A stretch of DNA of 22,989 nt from the IMG/VR virus record IMGVR_UViG_3300045009_000227, positions 1-22,989 of that record; one strand, given 5' to 3'. The DNA is from a virus. Positions 17,701-22,837 of this stretch are shown here, one piece after another. The notes beneath the pieces are model-generated. The model had not been told where the DNA came from and searched no databases. It saw only the letters and a list, made by a program, of their open reading frames with translations. The translations under genes were made by a program, and so were the position numbers. Position 1 is the first letter of the stretch, and the number at the start of each line of letters is the position of its first letter.

Positions 17701-17857
17701 AGTTTTTCTGCAGAGACTTCTGGGCAAGCGCTGCTGACTCGCTGGACCTAGCAATTGAAGCATGAAACTGAGATATTTGTCTTTGTAAAGACTTTAATTG
17801 TGCTAATGCTTGCGACGTATCTATATTTACGCCAATATTAGCATTAACATCAGCCAT
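11741..17857 (-). CDS. Tape measure protein (siphovirus, 2038 residues)
   Basis: The tape measure sets tail length and is ejected with the DNA. At about 0.15 nm per residue, a general relation for such proteins, 2038 residues predict a tail near 300 nm. The N-terminus is coiled coil; residues ~212-420 match the TP901-1-type tail core (FMEMEAQTIKFRKVYGD, KSGLGALINPT). Hydrophobic segments lie near 545-575 (LITLLTVGIGAVGPIFLMTF) and 1070-1115, candidates for membrane passage. Two copies of a PAML-[ST]-PGE motif lie near 685 and 1940. The C-terminal third is coiled coil, then a Gly/Ser linker and two NFTYGAGNPFVQPK repeats. No peptidase or lysozyme domain is seen. GAAGGTG precedes the ATG. Confidence 0.95.
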   Translation of the reverse strand: MADVNANIGVNIDTSQALAQLKSLQRQISQFHASIARSSESAALAQKSLQKNLINSINSIGAFSAELRTVRTSAETFTNSLEKNKFGMREYFRYAGASTKTFGRLFKTEFDTIGKVAEERVKTLQTQYIKLGRNASGAMEAIAVRPTALNMQDYGVKTAIAAQKQALFNQLMKQGTTNLLNFGKNTQWAGRQLMVGFTIPLSIVASTAAKTFMEMEAQTIKFRKVYGDLFTPQSETQAALENITELGKQFTKYGVAVSTTVGLAAEAAAAGFQGLDLQRQTTEATRLSILGQIDSQKALETTISLQNAFGMSSDKLADSINFLNAVENQTVVSLDDITTAIPKVAPVVQQLGGDVKDLTFFIAAMKEGGINASEGANALKSGLGALINPTNKASDMLKSFGINATAIIEKNKGNLKATVIEFANALNRLDPLSRARAIEQMFGKFQFARLSTLFANVAKDGNQASRVLDLANASVEELSALSEQELGMTADSSMNKFRKSVEDLKLALVPVGKSFLEAATPIVEFVGKVLERFGNLSDGTKKLITLLTVGIGAVGPIFLMTFGLLANGLANTLKGALILRQGFLRLTGQSKVLGEQTKYLNSEQLEAAAAAHSLDQTHAKLTQTFNVEREALRRLIAAYQSANIAARNFAFNNPGMMMPPRGGRKLASGIVSVPGPKGAGDIVPAMLSPGEAVIPAKFVEKYAPLIQGIIADNIPGFEIGKNASNSMGMVFSHGAAGRNLDKQEIQQLASAVSSSISRSLAQATRVKAFTNFGFIAPEKLNKGQMSGTESGQFFQQNAELATSRIYKSITSLLPSAASDPAVKQDVILFGKNIGQQLSLAGSKAVSEPEFYNAVENALQKTMTQATTQAFRQSIPKIQKQITTIGAFGGEINRGERGQRIGLSRKSQMLAFGYEQGMTSYKSQTLLSQLQKQGFNQGQQLSMSTVTGVKQGAAAASPSKKTILIGQDIARGLEQGMNSRQRNVAQSGSNLSTAAIKAAQSQAQLYGTTTVDAIQKSYRRQQEKLVKAAPKIIPPEPPAPKISGRFANIRGMGGRGLAGIGGATMAASMLPGKAGEIGMKVGGLAFVAQSLMMLPGPLKLVAVAFGGLYGITKLLAAAKEKERLKTEGLADAMTITSEKAKTLGNLFGETPTPRAGSGATVSSVQLTAQQKNRVEEIRKGEEFLTTFKKDIAQLKTATQDEALAAFQTISLDLSGQGFSQKTIDDIIQALALQSEKTNVLLKFKNIDISTEEGRVAAKKLTQDSIDALNKELSKGVKKVPDLKLSTVGRGGGSVAGFGKSKIELNTKQQKLFNITVSETAANLTALTSEFARSDMKVKEYESSVLTLINTLPKGEVGLKFLDEALININPNFAKSTKNITDYNTKVKLLRAALIDASVAQDILNGLVSNIPYIAQGAQKRLDELLEIKEKTKKQISGSTTTTTTTTTTKEKNELEKMINSQKQQIQAFNKLIKLKFDYKAATELSNNAALAEMIVNAKTTKSQKQLVAQLKELLKLQKQRAKQESYITDPEEILDLQEKVIDIRYRGSIQQGEAAVKNAEKVVDDIEKEIDGIEKSIEKKRRNIEILYDRPIQALQDEGSILSNNLKLIDTATDEINKKYDTQINALEKISSINQEIANQEKSRLNIATALTSGDVAAAAQAVQDARAQAAASQLEKQKAGIEASRGQAIAGLTAGGMTKDQISQRQLAIEQQIFNLEQQKNAASSAIRLLEDQIYSIQKGKLQVAQDSLIAAQNNLQKINDQKNADLAFINQQKQFFADKKVADDIAKVNMIDYETKVDAARKTADKLLKAILSLNTTVETIHVIRTIKKGMASGADDSESSGAGGSGGSGAGGSGGSDKGGSSKNDKTKPGSNFTYGAGNPFVQPKVAPKSNFTYGAGNPFVQPKTKKMYGGLIKPMNIGGMVPEYFAVGGRMGSDSVPAMLTPGEFVMNRRAAQQFGPLLSMLNESKYPSMIRPSYGTGKGSSRNISIKDNSTDVYNYSVGISVGGTNVSANQIAKTVMNEIKYLDSQRVRGQRVS
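12140..12242 (-). repeat. 46-bp exact direct repeat inside the tape-measure gene
   Basis: Copies at 12140-12185 and 12197-12242 are identical and spaced by 57 bases (19 codons), so the frame is kept. They encode two copies of NFTYGAGNPFVQPK. The identical DNA implies a recent duplication or ongoing gene conversion. Confidence 0.9.
12283..12354 (-). repeat. 24-bp tandem repeat encoding a Gly/Ser linker in the tape measure
   Basis: Two identical 24-base units (12283-12306 and 12307-12330) are followed by a diverged third (12331-12354). They encode the GAGGSGGS-type stretch before the C-terminal repeats of the tape measure. Unit length is a multiple of three, so changes in copy number would keep the frame. 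Confidence 0.85.
13517..13540 (-). repeat. Trinucleotide microsatellite (ACA)8 in the tape measure
   Basis: Eight perfect ACA codons on the minus strand followed upstream by two ACT codons give a run of ten threonines between coiled-coil segments. Such tracts can change length by slippage without breaking the frame. Confidence 0.9.
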
Positions 17858-17882
17858 GAATTACACCTTCTTTAATATGTAT

Positions 17883-18206
17883 TTATCCTTGTGCGTTAAG
17901 AATGTCAGTAACAGATGACAGATTAATGCCAGATGCTGCTTCAACAATCTTATACACAGTTGGAAGATCTAATAAATCTTCTAGTTTTTGAATGTCTTTT
18001 GCCAATTCTGGCTTATATTGCTCCATAGCAATTTGTACACATTCAACAAGAAGAGTCATTGATTTCTCATTATCTTCTGCAACCTTAGCCACCCCTTCAA
18101 ACTTCTTCATAAACGGACGAAGAAGAGAGATTTTTAAAGGGCGAACTGTAATTTTTGTGCCATCAATGAGAGTAAGTTCTTGAGCCTCATATGTGGTTGT
18201 CGCCAT
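17883..18206 (-). CDS. Short tail assembly chaperone (paralogue of the next gene upstream)
   Basis: A 107-residue soluble helical protein that would coat the tape measure and deliver tail-tube subunits. It aligns almost without gaps to the first ~92 residues of the long paralogue at 18254-18967, sharing by eye about 43 identities including DGT, PLKI, LR-x-FM, LVECV, KDI, ED, PT-x-YKI and GI. It lacks the long C-terminal extension and no overlapping frame adds one: only 25 bases separate it from the tape measure. It has its own extended -10 promoter and a strong Shine-Dalgarno (GGAGG). Both arginines use CGN codons. Role is assigned by position directly upstream of the tape measure and by the paralogy. 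Confidence 0.8.
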   Translation of the reverse strand: MATTTYEAQELTLIDGTKITVRPLKISLLRPFMKKFEGVAKVAEDNEKSMTLLVECVQIAMEQYKPELAKDIQKLEDLLDLPTVYKIVEAASGINLSSVTDILNAQG

Positions 18207-18230
18207 TTTTTCCTCCTATAGGTTATGTTA

Positions 18231-18239
18231 ATTATAGCA
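18231..18239 (-). promoter_or_regulatory. Extended -10 promoter for the short tail chaperone
   Basis: TGCTATAAT on the minus strand, 24 bases before the ATG at 18206, in the gap between the two chaperone genes. The predicted mRNA has a leader of about 17 bases containing GGAGG. No clear -35 is present. Confidence 0.65.
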
Positions 18240-18253
18240 TAAAACGTTTATTT

Positions 18254-18967
18254 TTAATTTTTTATTAAATTAGGATCACGCAAATCATCATAATCAATTC
18301 CCATGCCTATGCCAAACCCTGCTTTCTCAGCATTAGGACCCTGAAGAGCCAAAATATCATTTCCATCTTTTGTTTTACCACCACTAAAGACTCTGGCTTT
18401 CATGTCTTCCCATTCTTGTTGACCTTTTTTGTTATTGCTATTTTTATCTAAATCTACCCCTTGAATTGCAGCCAAAAATTTTTTCTCTTCATAATCTAAT
18501 TCTCTTTTACTGGAAAGAGTAGCCAATAATTCTGTTATAGATAAAGACTCTTCTAGTTCTTGATAATCTTTCCAAATACCCAACAAAAATACCTCAGATT
18601 CTAGTTTGGCTAAATCTAAAGTATCCCAAGTAGATCCACTTTCAGTTGCCTGATCTTTAACTGGTTGTTCAGATTTTTTGTTAATTTTTATACCTGCAGC
18701 AATATTTAATATTTTATATATAGTTGGCATGTCTACATTGTCTTCAATATCTTTTATATCTTTTGATATTTTTGGATAAAACTGTTTCATACAAATTTTA
18801 ACGCATTCTACTAAAACTAATATTGCCTCATCGTCATTTTTAGTAGTATAAATTGCCTGAAAAACATTCATAAACTGTCTTAAATATTTTATTTTTAATG
18901 GTATTATATCTATTTCAGTACCATCAAATAATTGTATTGTTTCAATTTTATATATTTCTGTAGCCAT
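18254..18967 (-). CDS. Long tail assembly chaperone with C-terminal extension
   Basis: This 237-residue protein has the same N-terminal ~95-residue domain as the short chaperone, then a linker (KINKKSEQPVKDQATESGS) and a C-terminal domain (~112-237) with helices DTLDLAKLESEVFLLGIWKDY and ITELLATLSSKRELDYEEKK. This is the layout of the frameshifted long form (like lambda gpGT), but here it is a continuous frame. It lies just after the tail-tube gene and before the tape measure, as usual. No Shine-Dalgarno precedes the ATG, and a -10 element lies only 7 bases upstream of it, so the message is predicted to be leaderless. Three of four arginines are AGA, in line with lower expression than the short paralogue. 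Confidence 0.8.
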   Translation of the reverse strand: MATEIYKIETIQLFDGTEIDIIPLKIKYLRQFMNVFQAIYTTKNDDEAILVLVECVKICMKQFYPKISKDIKDIEDNVDMPTIYKILNIAAGIKINKKSEQPVKDQATESGSTWDTLDLAKLESEVFLLGIWKDYQELEESLSITELLATLSSKRELDYEEKKFLAAIQGVDLDKNSNNKKGQQEWEDMKARVFSGGKTKDGNDILALQGPNAEKAGFGIGMGIDYDDLRDPNLIKN

Positions 18968-18974
18968 TTTAACT

Positions 18975-18983
18975 ATTCTATCA
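18975..18983 (-). promoter_or_regulatory. Extended -10 promoter producing a predicted leaderless mRNA
   Basis: TGATAGAAT on the minus strand. With the usual ~7-base distance, transcription would start within a base or two of the ATG at 18967. The stem of the tail-tube terminator occupies the place where a -35 would be. The intervening bases (AGTTAAA) contain no Shine-Dalgarno. Confidence 0.55.
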
Positions 18984-18988
18984 TATGC

Positions 18989-19020
18989 AAAAGACCCACT
19001 CCCTTGTTAGGGAATGGGTC
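18989..19020 (-). terminator. Rho-independent terminator of the tail-tube gene
   Basis: A 12-base-pair stem (arms 18993-19004 and 19009-19020) closes a four-base loop and is followed on the minus strand by TTTT. One position is a G-U pair in the minus-strand RNA but a C-A mismatch in the plus-strand RNA, so the hairpin is selected in the minus-strand transcript. It lies 20 bases after the tail-tube stop. Confidence 0.85.
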
Positions 19021-19040
19021 ATTTTAATCTTGATTAAAGA

Positions 19041-19682
19041 TTATGATGCGGTATGAGTACGATCTACGATCTTACCGTATGCACCAGAAACGTCTTCTGG
19101 AAGTAGACGGAATGAAACTTCAAACATTGAAGGTTCATCACGCTTTGCCGATACTGTTACGTTTTCAATTGAAAGCGCACGATATCCGACATAAACACGT
19201 TCTACGTTATCAGAATTAGTACAATCACCAGTTCCTGGTCCTACTGCCAAAATTGCTCGTTCTACTGGACACTCACCTAGTTCACCTGCTGAAAGATTCA
19301 GACGGCGTCCTGCGGAAGTTGACTTTGTACCAGTAAGTTCTGCGGATGGCATTGCAAGAGCGATAAGAAGGTTTTCAAGTGTTGCCTCAGCAAATGCTGT
19401 TGCAACGTTTACCTGCATACCTTGTTTGTATAATTTTGCAACGTCAAGTACTTGATCAACTGCAACTTCACCAAAGTCTGGTTGGAATTGCATTTCAAGA
19501 CCATTCATTGTATATCCAACGTTATCAAAATCAGGGTCTGCTGACAAGGTTGACCTGTAAGACTCTGTTGATACAAAAGGATAGTCTGTAAATACATCAC
19601 CATCTAAAGTTGTGTCGCAAACGAAAAACGCTGCAGCACCAACTATAATATTAGTTGACGTACCACGGGTATATGCTGGCAT
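19041..19682 (-). CDS. Major tail tube protein
   Basis: A 213-residue protein forming the tail tube. It sits between the tail-terminator candidate and the chaperone pair, and has its own promoter and terminator as expected for the most abundant tail protein. The sequence has the beta-strand pattern and loop of tail-tube proteins: DNVGYTMNGLEMQFQPDFG, a central helix (ATLENLLIALAMPS), then VERVYVGYRALSIENVTVSA and SMFEVSFRLLPEDV. Arginine is largely CGT/CGC and it is more G+C rich than the tail-tip genes, suggesting strong translation. Shine-Dalgarno GAGGTG precedes the ATG. Confidence 0.85.
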   Translation of the reverse strand: MPAYTRGTSTNIIVGAAAFFVCDTTLDGDVFTDYPFVSTESYRSTLSADPDFDNVGYTMNGLEMQFQPDFGEVAVDQVLDVAKLYKQGMQVNVATAFAEATLENLLIALAMPSAELTGTKSTSAGRRLNLSAGELGECPVERAILAVGPGTGDCTNSDNVERVYVGYRALSIENVTVSAKRDEPSMFEVSFRLLPEDVSGAYGKIVDRTHTAS

Positions 19683-19737
19683 TTATTTTCACCTCTTTTT
19701 CTTTTTATTGACAAATAGGCGTGTTTCCTCAATTGCA

Positions 19738-19746
19738 ATTATAACA
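19738..19746 (-). promoter_or_regulatory. Extended -10 promoter for the tail-tube gene
   Basis: TGTTATAAT on the minus strand, 55 bases before the ATG at 19682 and just after the stop of the tail-terminator candidate (19753). The predicted leader of about 48 bases is the longest in the window. No convincing -35 is seen and no structured element is evident in the leader. Confidence 0.6.
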
Positions 19747-19752
19747 TCGTTT

Positions 19753-20331
19753 TTAAGTATATGGATATTGTGCTGATTCCCCAGAGGTATGATAATCATA
19801 TTCAATAATAATCTTATTTAAGAAAAGGGTCCTAGCAGAGGCTAATTCAGCCACATCTCTGCTTTCATCTACTTGATATACCCTAATATTGTGAAAATAC
19901 ACTCTGGCTGGGTTATCTTCAGTTGCATTTTGAGCACTGTAATTATTTACATCTTCGGCTGCCGCATCTTCTCTATCTAAAGAGGCGCTTATTATTCTTA
20001 CAGCATCAATTAATTTACCCACATCAGAAGAGTATATAAAATAAATTAACTGTTCTCTTTTGTGACGATAAAACGGGGTAGGCCTAAATCTCATCATTCT
20101 GTCGTAAACAATTAATATAGGAGATTCTACTTGTTGAATTGAAACGGTATCGTTATATAAATCTTCTATGTTTGTTGGATACTGTGCTGGAACCATAGGA
20201 TTAAATCCTGCTTGATTAGGTGTTGAAGGACCAGAGGCTATTAGCCCAAATATTGATAACTGCTCATTAACATAGTTATTAATAAAAGTTGGAGCAAATC
20301 CAGTATCTTTAAGATTTGGAGTATATGTCAT
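19753..20331 (-). CDS. Tail terminator / tail completion protein candidate
   Basis: A 192-residue protein immediately before the tail-tube gene, where the tail terminator, which stops tube growth and contacts the neck, is usually found. The N-terminal part begins MTYTPNLKDTGFAPTFI; the core has PILIVYDRMMRFRPTPFYRH, EQLIYFIYS and KLIDAVRIISASLDREDAA, and the C-terminal strands HNIRVYQVDE and NKIIIEYDYH, an alpha/beta alternation typical of tail-terminator folds. Its ATG overlaps the previous stop (ATGA). The assignment is by gene order and fold pattern. Confidence 0.65.
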   Translation of the reverse strand: MTYTPNLKDTGFAPTFINNYVNEQLSIFGLIASGPSTPNQAGFNPMVPAQYPTNIEDLYNDTVSIQQVESPILIVYDRMMRFRPTPFYRHKREQLIYFIYSSDVGKLIDAVRIISASLDREDAAAEDVNNYSAQNATEDNPARVYFHNIRVYQVDESRDVAELASARTLFLNKIIIEYDYHTSGESAQYPYT

Positions 20332-21005
20332 TTAATACCTACCCTTGCATTTGCTATCCAACTAAAACCAGTGCTTACGCCTTTTGCCCTACCAGTTTTT
20401 GCTCCAGCAGCAATATTTTTCTTAAATATTGTAGGTTTACTTATATAATCATATAAACCAGAAGCACGAATAAAAGACTGTTTAAAATATTTTAACATAA
20501 ACTCATCAAACACATCTTCGTAAGAACCTCTAACTTCATTGCCACCAGGATTTCTTACAACGACAGGTTTTTTAGTATATATTGTTTCTCCGCCAGATTC
20601 AAACCTTAAGACTCCACCACTTTTTGGTTTAATAACAACAGTCTTTCCTTGTTCCATAATTTTTGCTTTGTCATAAAAGGGAGCCGTTGCATCTGCAGAT
20701 ACTGTTTTAGATTGTCTAAAATTAGAAAATAATGACAAACCACTTTTATTAACAACATAGTCAATATCAAATAACCTAGCAGATGGACTTCCAGTTCTGT
20801 ACCATTCATACACATGGTGTAGTGCTTGAGGGTTTGCTTTAGCATTTACATCTATGTATTGTCCTAGGGCTTTTATAACTCCCTTGCCAAGATTATTTAA
20901 GAATACTGTTTTTCCTTTTTCTACTCCATCTAAAAAACCATAAGAATATTTAAGAATATTATCCATTGTCATAGCAAATTTTTTAGTGTTTGTTCTTGCT
21001 ATCAT
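20328..21005 (-). CDS. HK97 gp10-like tail-completion/neck protein candidate
   Basis: A 225-residue basic protein between the head-closure candidate and the tail-terminator candidate. It has an N-terminal helix (LGKGVIKALGQYIDVNAKAN), a conserved-looking LHHVYEWYRTGSPSARLFDI segment around residues 62-81, and a basic C-terminus ending WIANARVGIK. Proteins at this position (HK97 gp10-like) join head connector and tail. The start overlaps the preceding stop by one base (TAATG). It could also be a minor tail component. Confidence 0.6.
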   Translation of the reverse strand: MIARTNTKKFAMTMDNILKYSYGFLDGVEKGKTVFLNNLGKGVIKALGQYIDVNAKANPQALHHVYEWYRTGSPSARLFDIDYVVNKSGLSLFSNFRQSKTVSADATAPFYDKAKIMEQGKTVVIKPKSGGVLRFESGGETIYTKKPVVVRNPGGNEVRGSYEDVFDEFMLKYFKQSFIRASGLYDYISKPTIFKKNIAAGAKTGRAKGVSTGFSWIANARVGIK

Positions 21006-21454
21006 TAGTCACCCACAGTCTGATTTTCAGCCCTGCGTAAAATCATTTTGTAATATTCTGTGCTTCTTAAAGCACCAACAAAAGGCTCTACAGTTGCAAC
21101 CTCATAAATTGTTCCACGACCTGCCCTCACTCCAGCAGTTTCTATATAAACTAAATCATCATTAGAGTGTCTAAGATTGGCAATTAAAATATTGGTAATA
21201 GCATTTTTTTCTTTTTGAGAGGATATTCTAGGATCGTTTTTAGTTCTTGCTAATAATTTGTTTTGTAGTTGCAAAAACGAATCTGCTTTAACATTTTCTG
21301 TGTTGCCCGTTCCAACTGACTCTGCATTACAGGCTATAGTTTTGTCAAATACCCAGTTTTTTTTAGGCTGACCATAATCTCCTTGAGAAATAATTGGATA
21401 ATAAACGTCTGCTTTGAACGGGTATGTAAAATCAGTGCTTTCACATAAAGCCAT
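21005..21454 (-). CDS. Head closure (stopper) protein candidate
   Basis: A 149-residue protein with a beta-barrel-like pattern: FKADVYYPIISQGDYGQPKK, VFDKTIACNAES, DLVYIETAG and TIYEVATVEPFVG, followed by TEYYKMILRRAE. The 'g-x-x-Y-E-V-x-x-V-x-P-F' segment and length match phage head-closure/stopper proteins that seal the connector after packaging. It sits between the connector and the tail-completion candidate and is joined to both by one-base TAATG overlaps. Confidence 0.65.
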   Translation of the reverse strand: MALCESTDFTYPFKADVYYPIISQGDYGQPKKNWVFDKTIACNAESVGTGNTENVKADSFLQLQNKLLARTKNDPRISSQKEKNAITNILIANLRHSNDDLVYIETAGVRAGRGTIYEVATVEPFVGALRSTEYYKMILRRAENQTVGD

Positions 21455-22422
21455 TATAAAACTCCAGGACGAGTTATTGTTTTAACGTATTTTTTTAGTA
21501 TCTTATCTACTAGCAAATTACCAGTGCCACTAAAAATATTTTTATCATATTTAAAATTAAATTGATCAGTTCTATAAGACTCTATGTATCGCTTGTAATA
21601 ATCTAGTTTGCCACATCTTATGTCATCAATAAGCATATTGGTTGCGTCTTTAATATCATTAGGTACTACCTTATACCCTGTTTCAAGATAGAACATATAG
21701 TCTACGCCTTCTGGAAAACTAACTCCGCCTTGAAAGGTTTGAATGTTAGCACTGTCTGCGGTATCAAACCAAGAAAACGAATCTGATGCTGCAATTGCCA
21801 TTCTTGCTGGTTTTCTTTCTGCTCTGTTCCATTTATCTACACCTGAAGATGGATCTTTTACAATACCGCTTTTATCTTTTGTAATACTATAATCATAACT
21901 ATCTAACGCTGGCTCTTCTTCGCTAGAATCCCAAACCAACTCAGCATTTTCATATGCTTTAAGAACCTTATATCCTCTTTTCCAAATTGGAATGTAGTCA
22001 GTGCCTTGACCAACTACCTGGAGCCATTCTGTTGTAAAATAAAATCCATCTGGAACATAAGAATCAATTATTTGTCTTGCTAGTTTTTCTTGCTCTGTGT
22101 ACTCTGCTATTTCCGTAGCGGTAGTTGCAAGGTCATTTGGATCAACATATGGTCTAAGTATTTCTAAATTATCTTCAACTACAATATCTCCACGACTAGA
22201 TCCATTTTTTTCATATATGGTTACAGCGTAATAATCATCGTAATTAGAAAAAGAATCAGCCAAGGTGCGTGTTACTAGGGCACTAGCGTTTGCTGTGACT
22301 GTCACATCCAATATTTCTTCATATCTATCATTGTTTGATATTACAAGAAAATATGATGTACTTGCTGTTGGAACAGTATATTCAATGCTAAGCGGATATG
22401 GGGGAAGTCTTAAAATTTCCAT
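21454..22422 (-). CDS. Head-tail connector/adaptor protein with an added N-terminal beta domain
   Basis: A 322-residue protein. Residues 1-90 form an Ig-like beta domain (TSYFLVISNNDRYEEILDVT, NYDDYYAVTIYEKNG). From LRPYVDPNDLATTATEIAEY the sequence matches helical head-tail adaptors that bind under the portal, and a second helical part near residues 240-290 (YKVVPNDIKDATNMLIDDIR, YYKRYIESYR) completes it. Between them lies an insert of ~110 residues with charged, aromatic loops. It follows the SAP/Rho-N-like gene through a TAATG overlap. The adaptor role is well supported by position and motif; the role of the beta domain is unknown. Confidence 0.75.
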   Translation of the reverse strand: MEILRLPPYPLSIEYTVPTASTSYFLVISNNDRYEEILDVTVTANASALVTRTLADSFSNYDDYYAVTIYEKNGSSRGDIVVEDNLEILRPYVDPNDLATTATEIAEYTEQEKLARQIIDSYVPDGFYFTTEWLQVVGQGTDYIPIWKRGYKVLKAYENAELVWDSSEEEPALDSYDYSITKDKSGIVKDPSSGVDKWNRAERKPARMAIAASDSFSWFDTADSANIQTFQGGVSFPEGVDYMFYLETGYKVVPNDIKDATNMLIDDIRCGKLDYYKRYIESYRTDQFNFKYDKNIFSGTGNLLVDKILKKYVKTITRPGVL

Positions 22423-22754
22423 TATTCTATGCCATAATATCTTGCTAACTCGTGAGGAGTTGCTAATCTAACACCTTTACGAGTTAGCCACCAATTGGCT
22501 GCCTCCTTATTGACTATATTATATCCGTTTTTCAAAATACCAAATTCTTTATTTATACTATGTTTGCTATTATCTGAAAATAATGCAACTTTTTCTGAAT
22601 TTTGTGTTTTGGCTATTTTCACAACCTCTTTACCCTCTAGTATTTTAAGCATTTGTTCTCTTGTTTTTGCATCTTTTAAATCAATATCATTGTTTTTAGC
22701 AAATGATTTTATTTCAAATACACTTTTTGTTTTTAAATTTTCTACATCTAACAT
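22422..22754 (-). CDS. Small SAP/Rho-N-like protein downstream of the capsid gene
   Basis: A 110-residue protein. The N-terminal ~40 residues (SVFEIKSFAKNNDIDLKDAK, then EQMLKILEG) form a helix-extended-helix of the SAP/HeH/Rho-N type, a nucleic-acid or protein-docking motif. The C-terminal WWLTRKGVRLATPHELARYY is a compact segment commonly found in small neck-region proteins of phages. The start is ATG 22754, which follows GGAGGA. An in-frame ATG six codons upstream (22772) overlaps the promoter -10 and has no ribosome-binding site. It is probably a head-neck accessory protein. Confidence 0.7.
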   Translation of the reverse strand: MLDVENLKTKSVFEIKSFAKNNDIDLKDAKTREQMLKILEGKEVVKIAKTQNSEKVALFSDNSKHSINKEFGILKNGYNIVNKEAANWWLTRKGVRLATPHELARYYGIE

Positions 22755-22758
22755 ATTT

Positions 22759-22764
22759 TCCTCC
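22759..22764 (-). promoter_or_regulatory. Ribosome-binding site deciding the start at 22754
   Basis: GGAGGA with four bases to ATG 22754. The longer reading from ATG 22772 would place the start within the TATAAT box, upstream of the predicted transcription start, so the shorter protein is preferred. Confidence 0.75.
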
Positions 22765-22770
22765 ACTGTC

Positions 22771-22779
22771 ATTATATCA
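22771..22779 (-). promoter_or_regulatory. Extended -10 promoter for the head-tail connector operon
   Basis: TGATATAAT on the minus strand ends 16 bases before the ATG at 22754, exactly the same spacing and same nine bases as the promoter at 4364-4372. It follows the capsid-gene terminator, whose stem occupies the -35 position. Confidence 0.65.
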
Positions 22780-22780
22780 G

Positions 22781-22819
22781 AAATACTAAAAGAGAGCGGT
22801 TTTTACGCCGCCCTCTTTT
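22781..22819 (-). terminator. Rho-independent terminator of the major capsid gene
   Basis: A 12-base-pair stem (arms 22788-22799 and 22808-22819) with an eight-base loop, ending in TTTT within the arm and followed by TAGTATTT on the minus strand. The single imperfect position is a G-U pair only in the minus-strand RNA. It lies 18 bases after the capsid stop. Confidence 0.8.
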
Positions 22820-22837
22820 AATTTTGTTGCTTATATT

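Noticed and set aside
11741-17857. Possible murein hydrolase or peptidase domain in the tape measure
   Set aside because: I looked for M23 (HxxxD...HxH), C39 and lysozyme-type motifs and saw none.
19710-19745. Plus-strand TTGACA (19709-19714 region) as part of a divergent promoter
   Set aside because: The nearest TATAA-like hexamer on that strand is about 26 bases away, too far, and no plus-strand gene follows.
22495-22821. Plus-strand open frame of 108 codons near the capsid terminator
   Set aside because: It spans the terminator and promoter of the minus-strand operon and is antisense to the SAP/Rho-N-like gene; no start signal is present.
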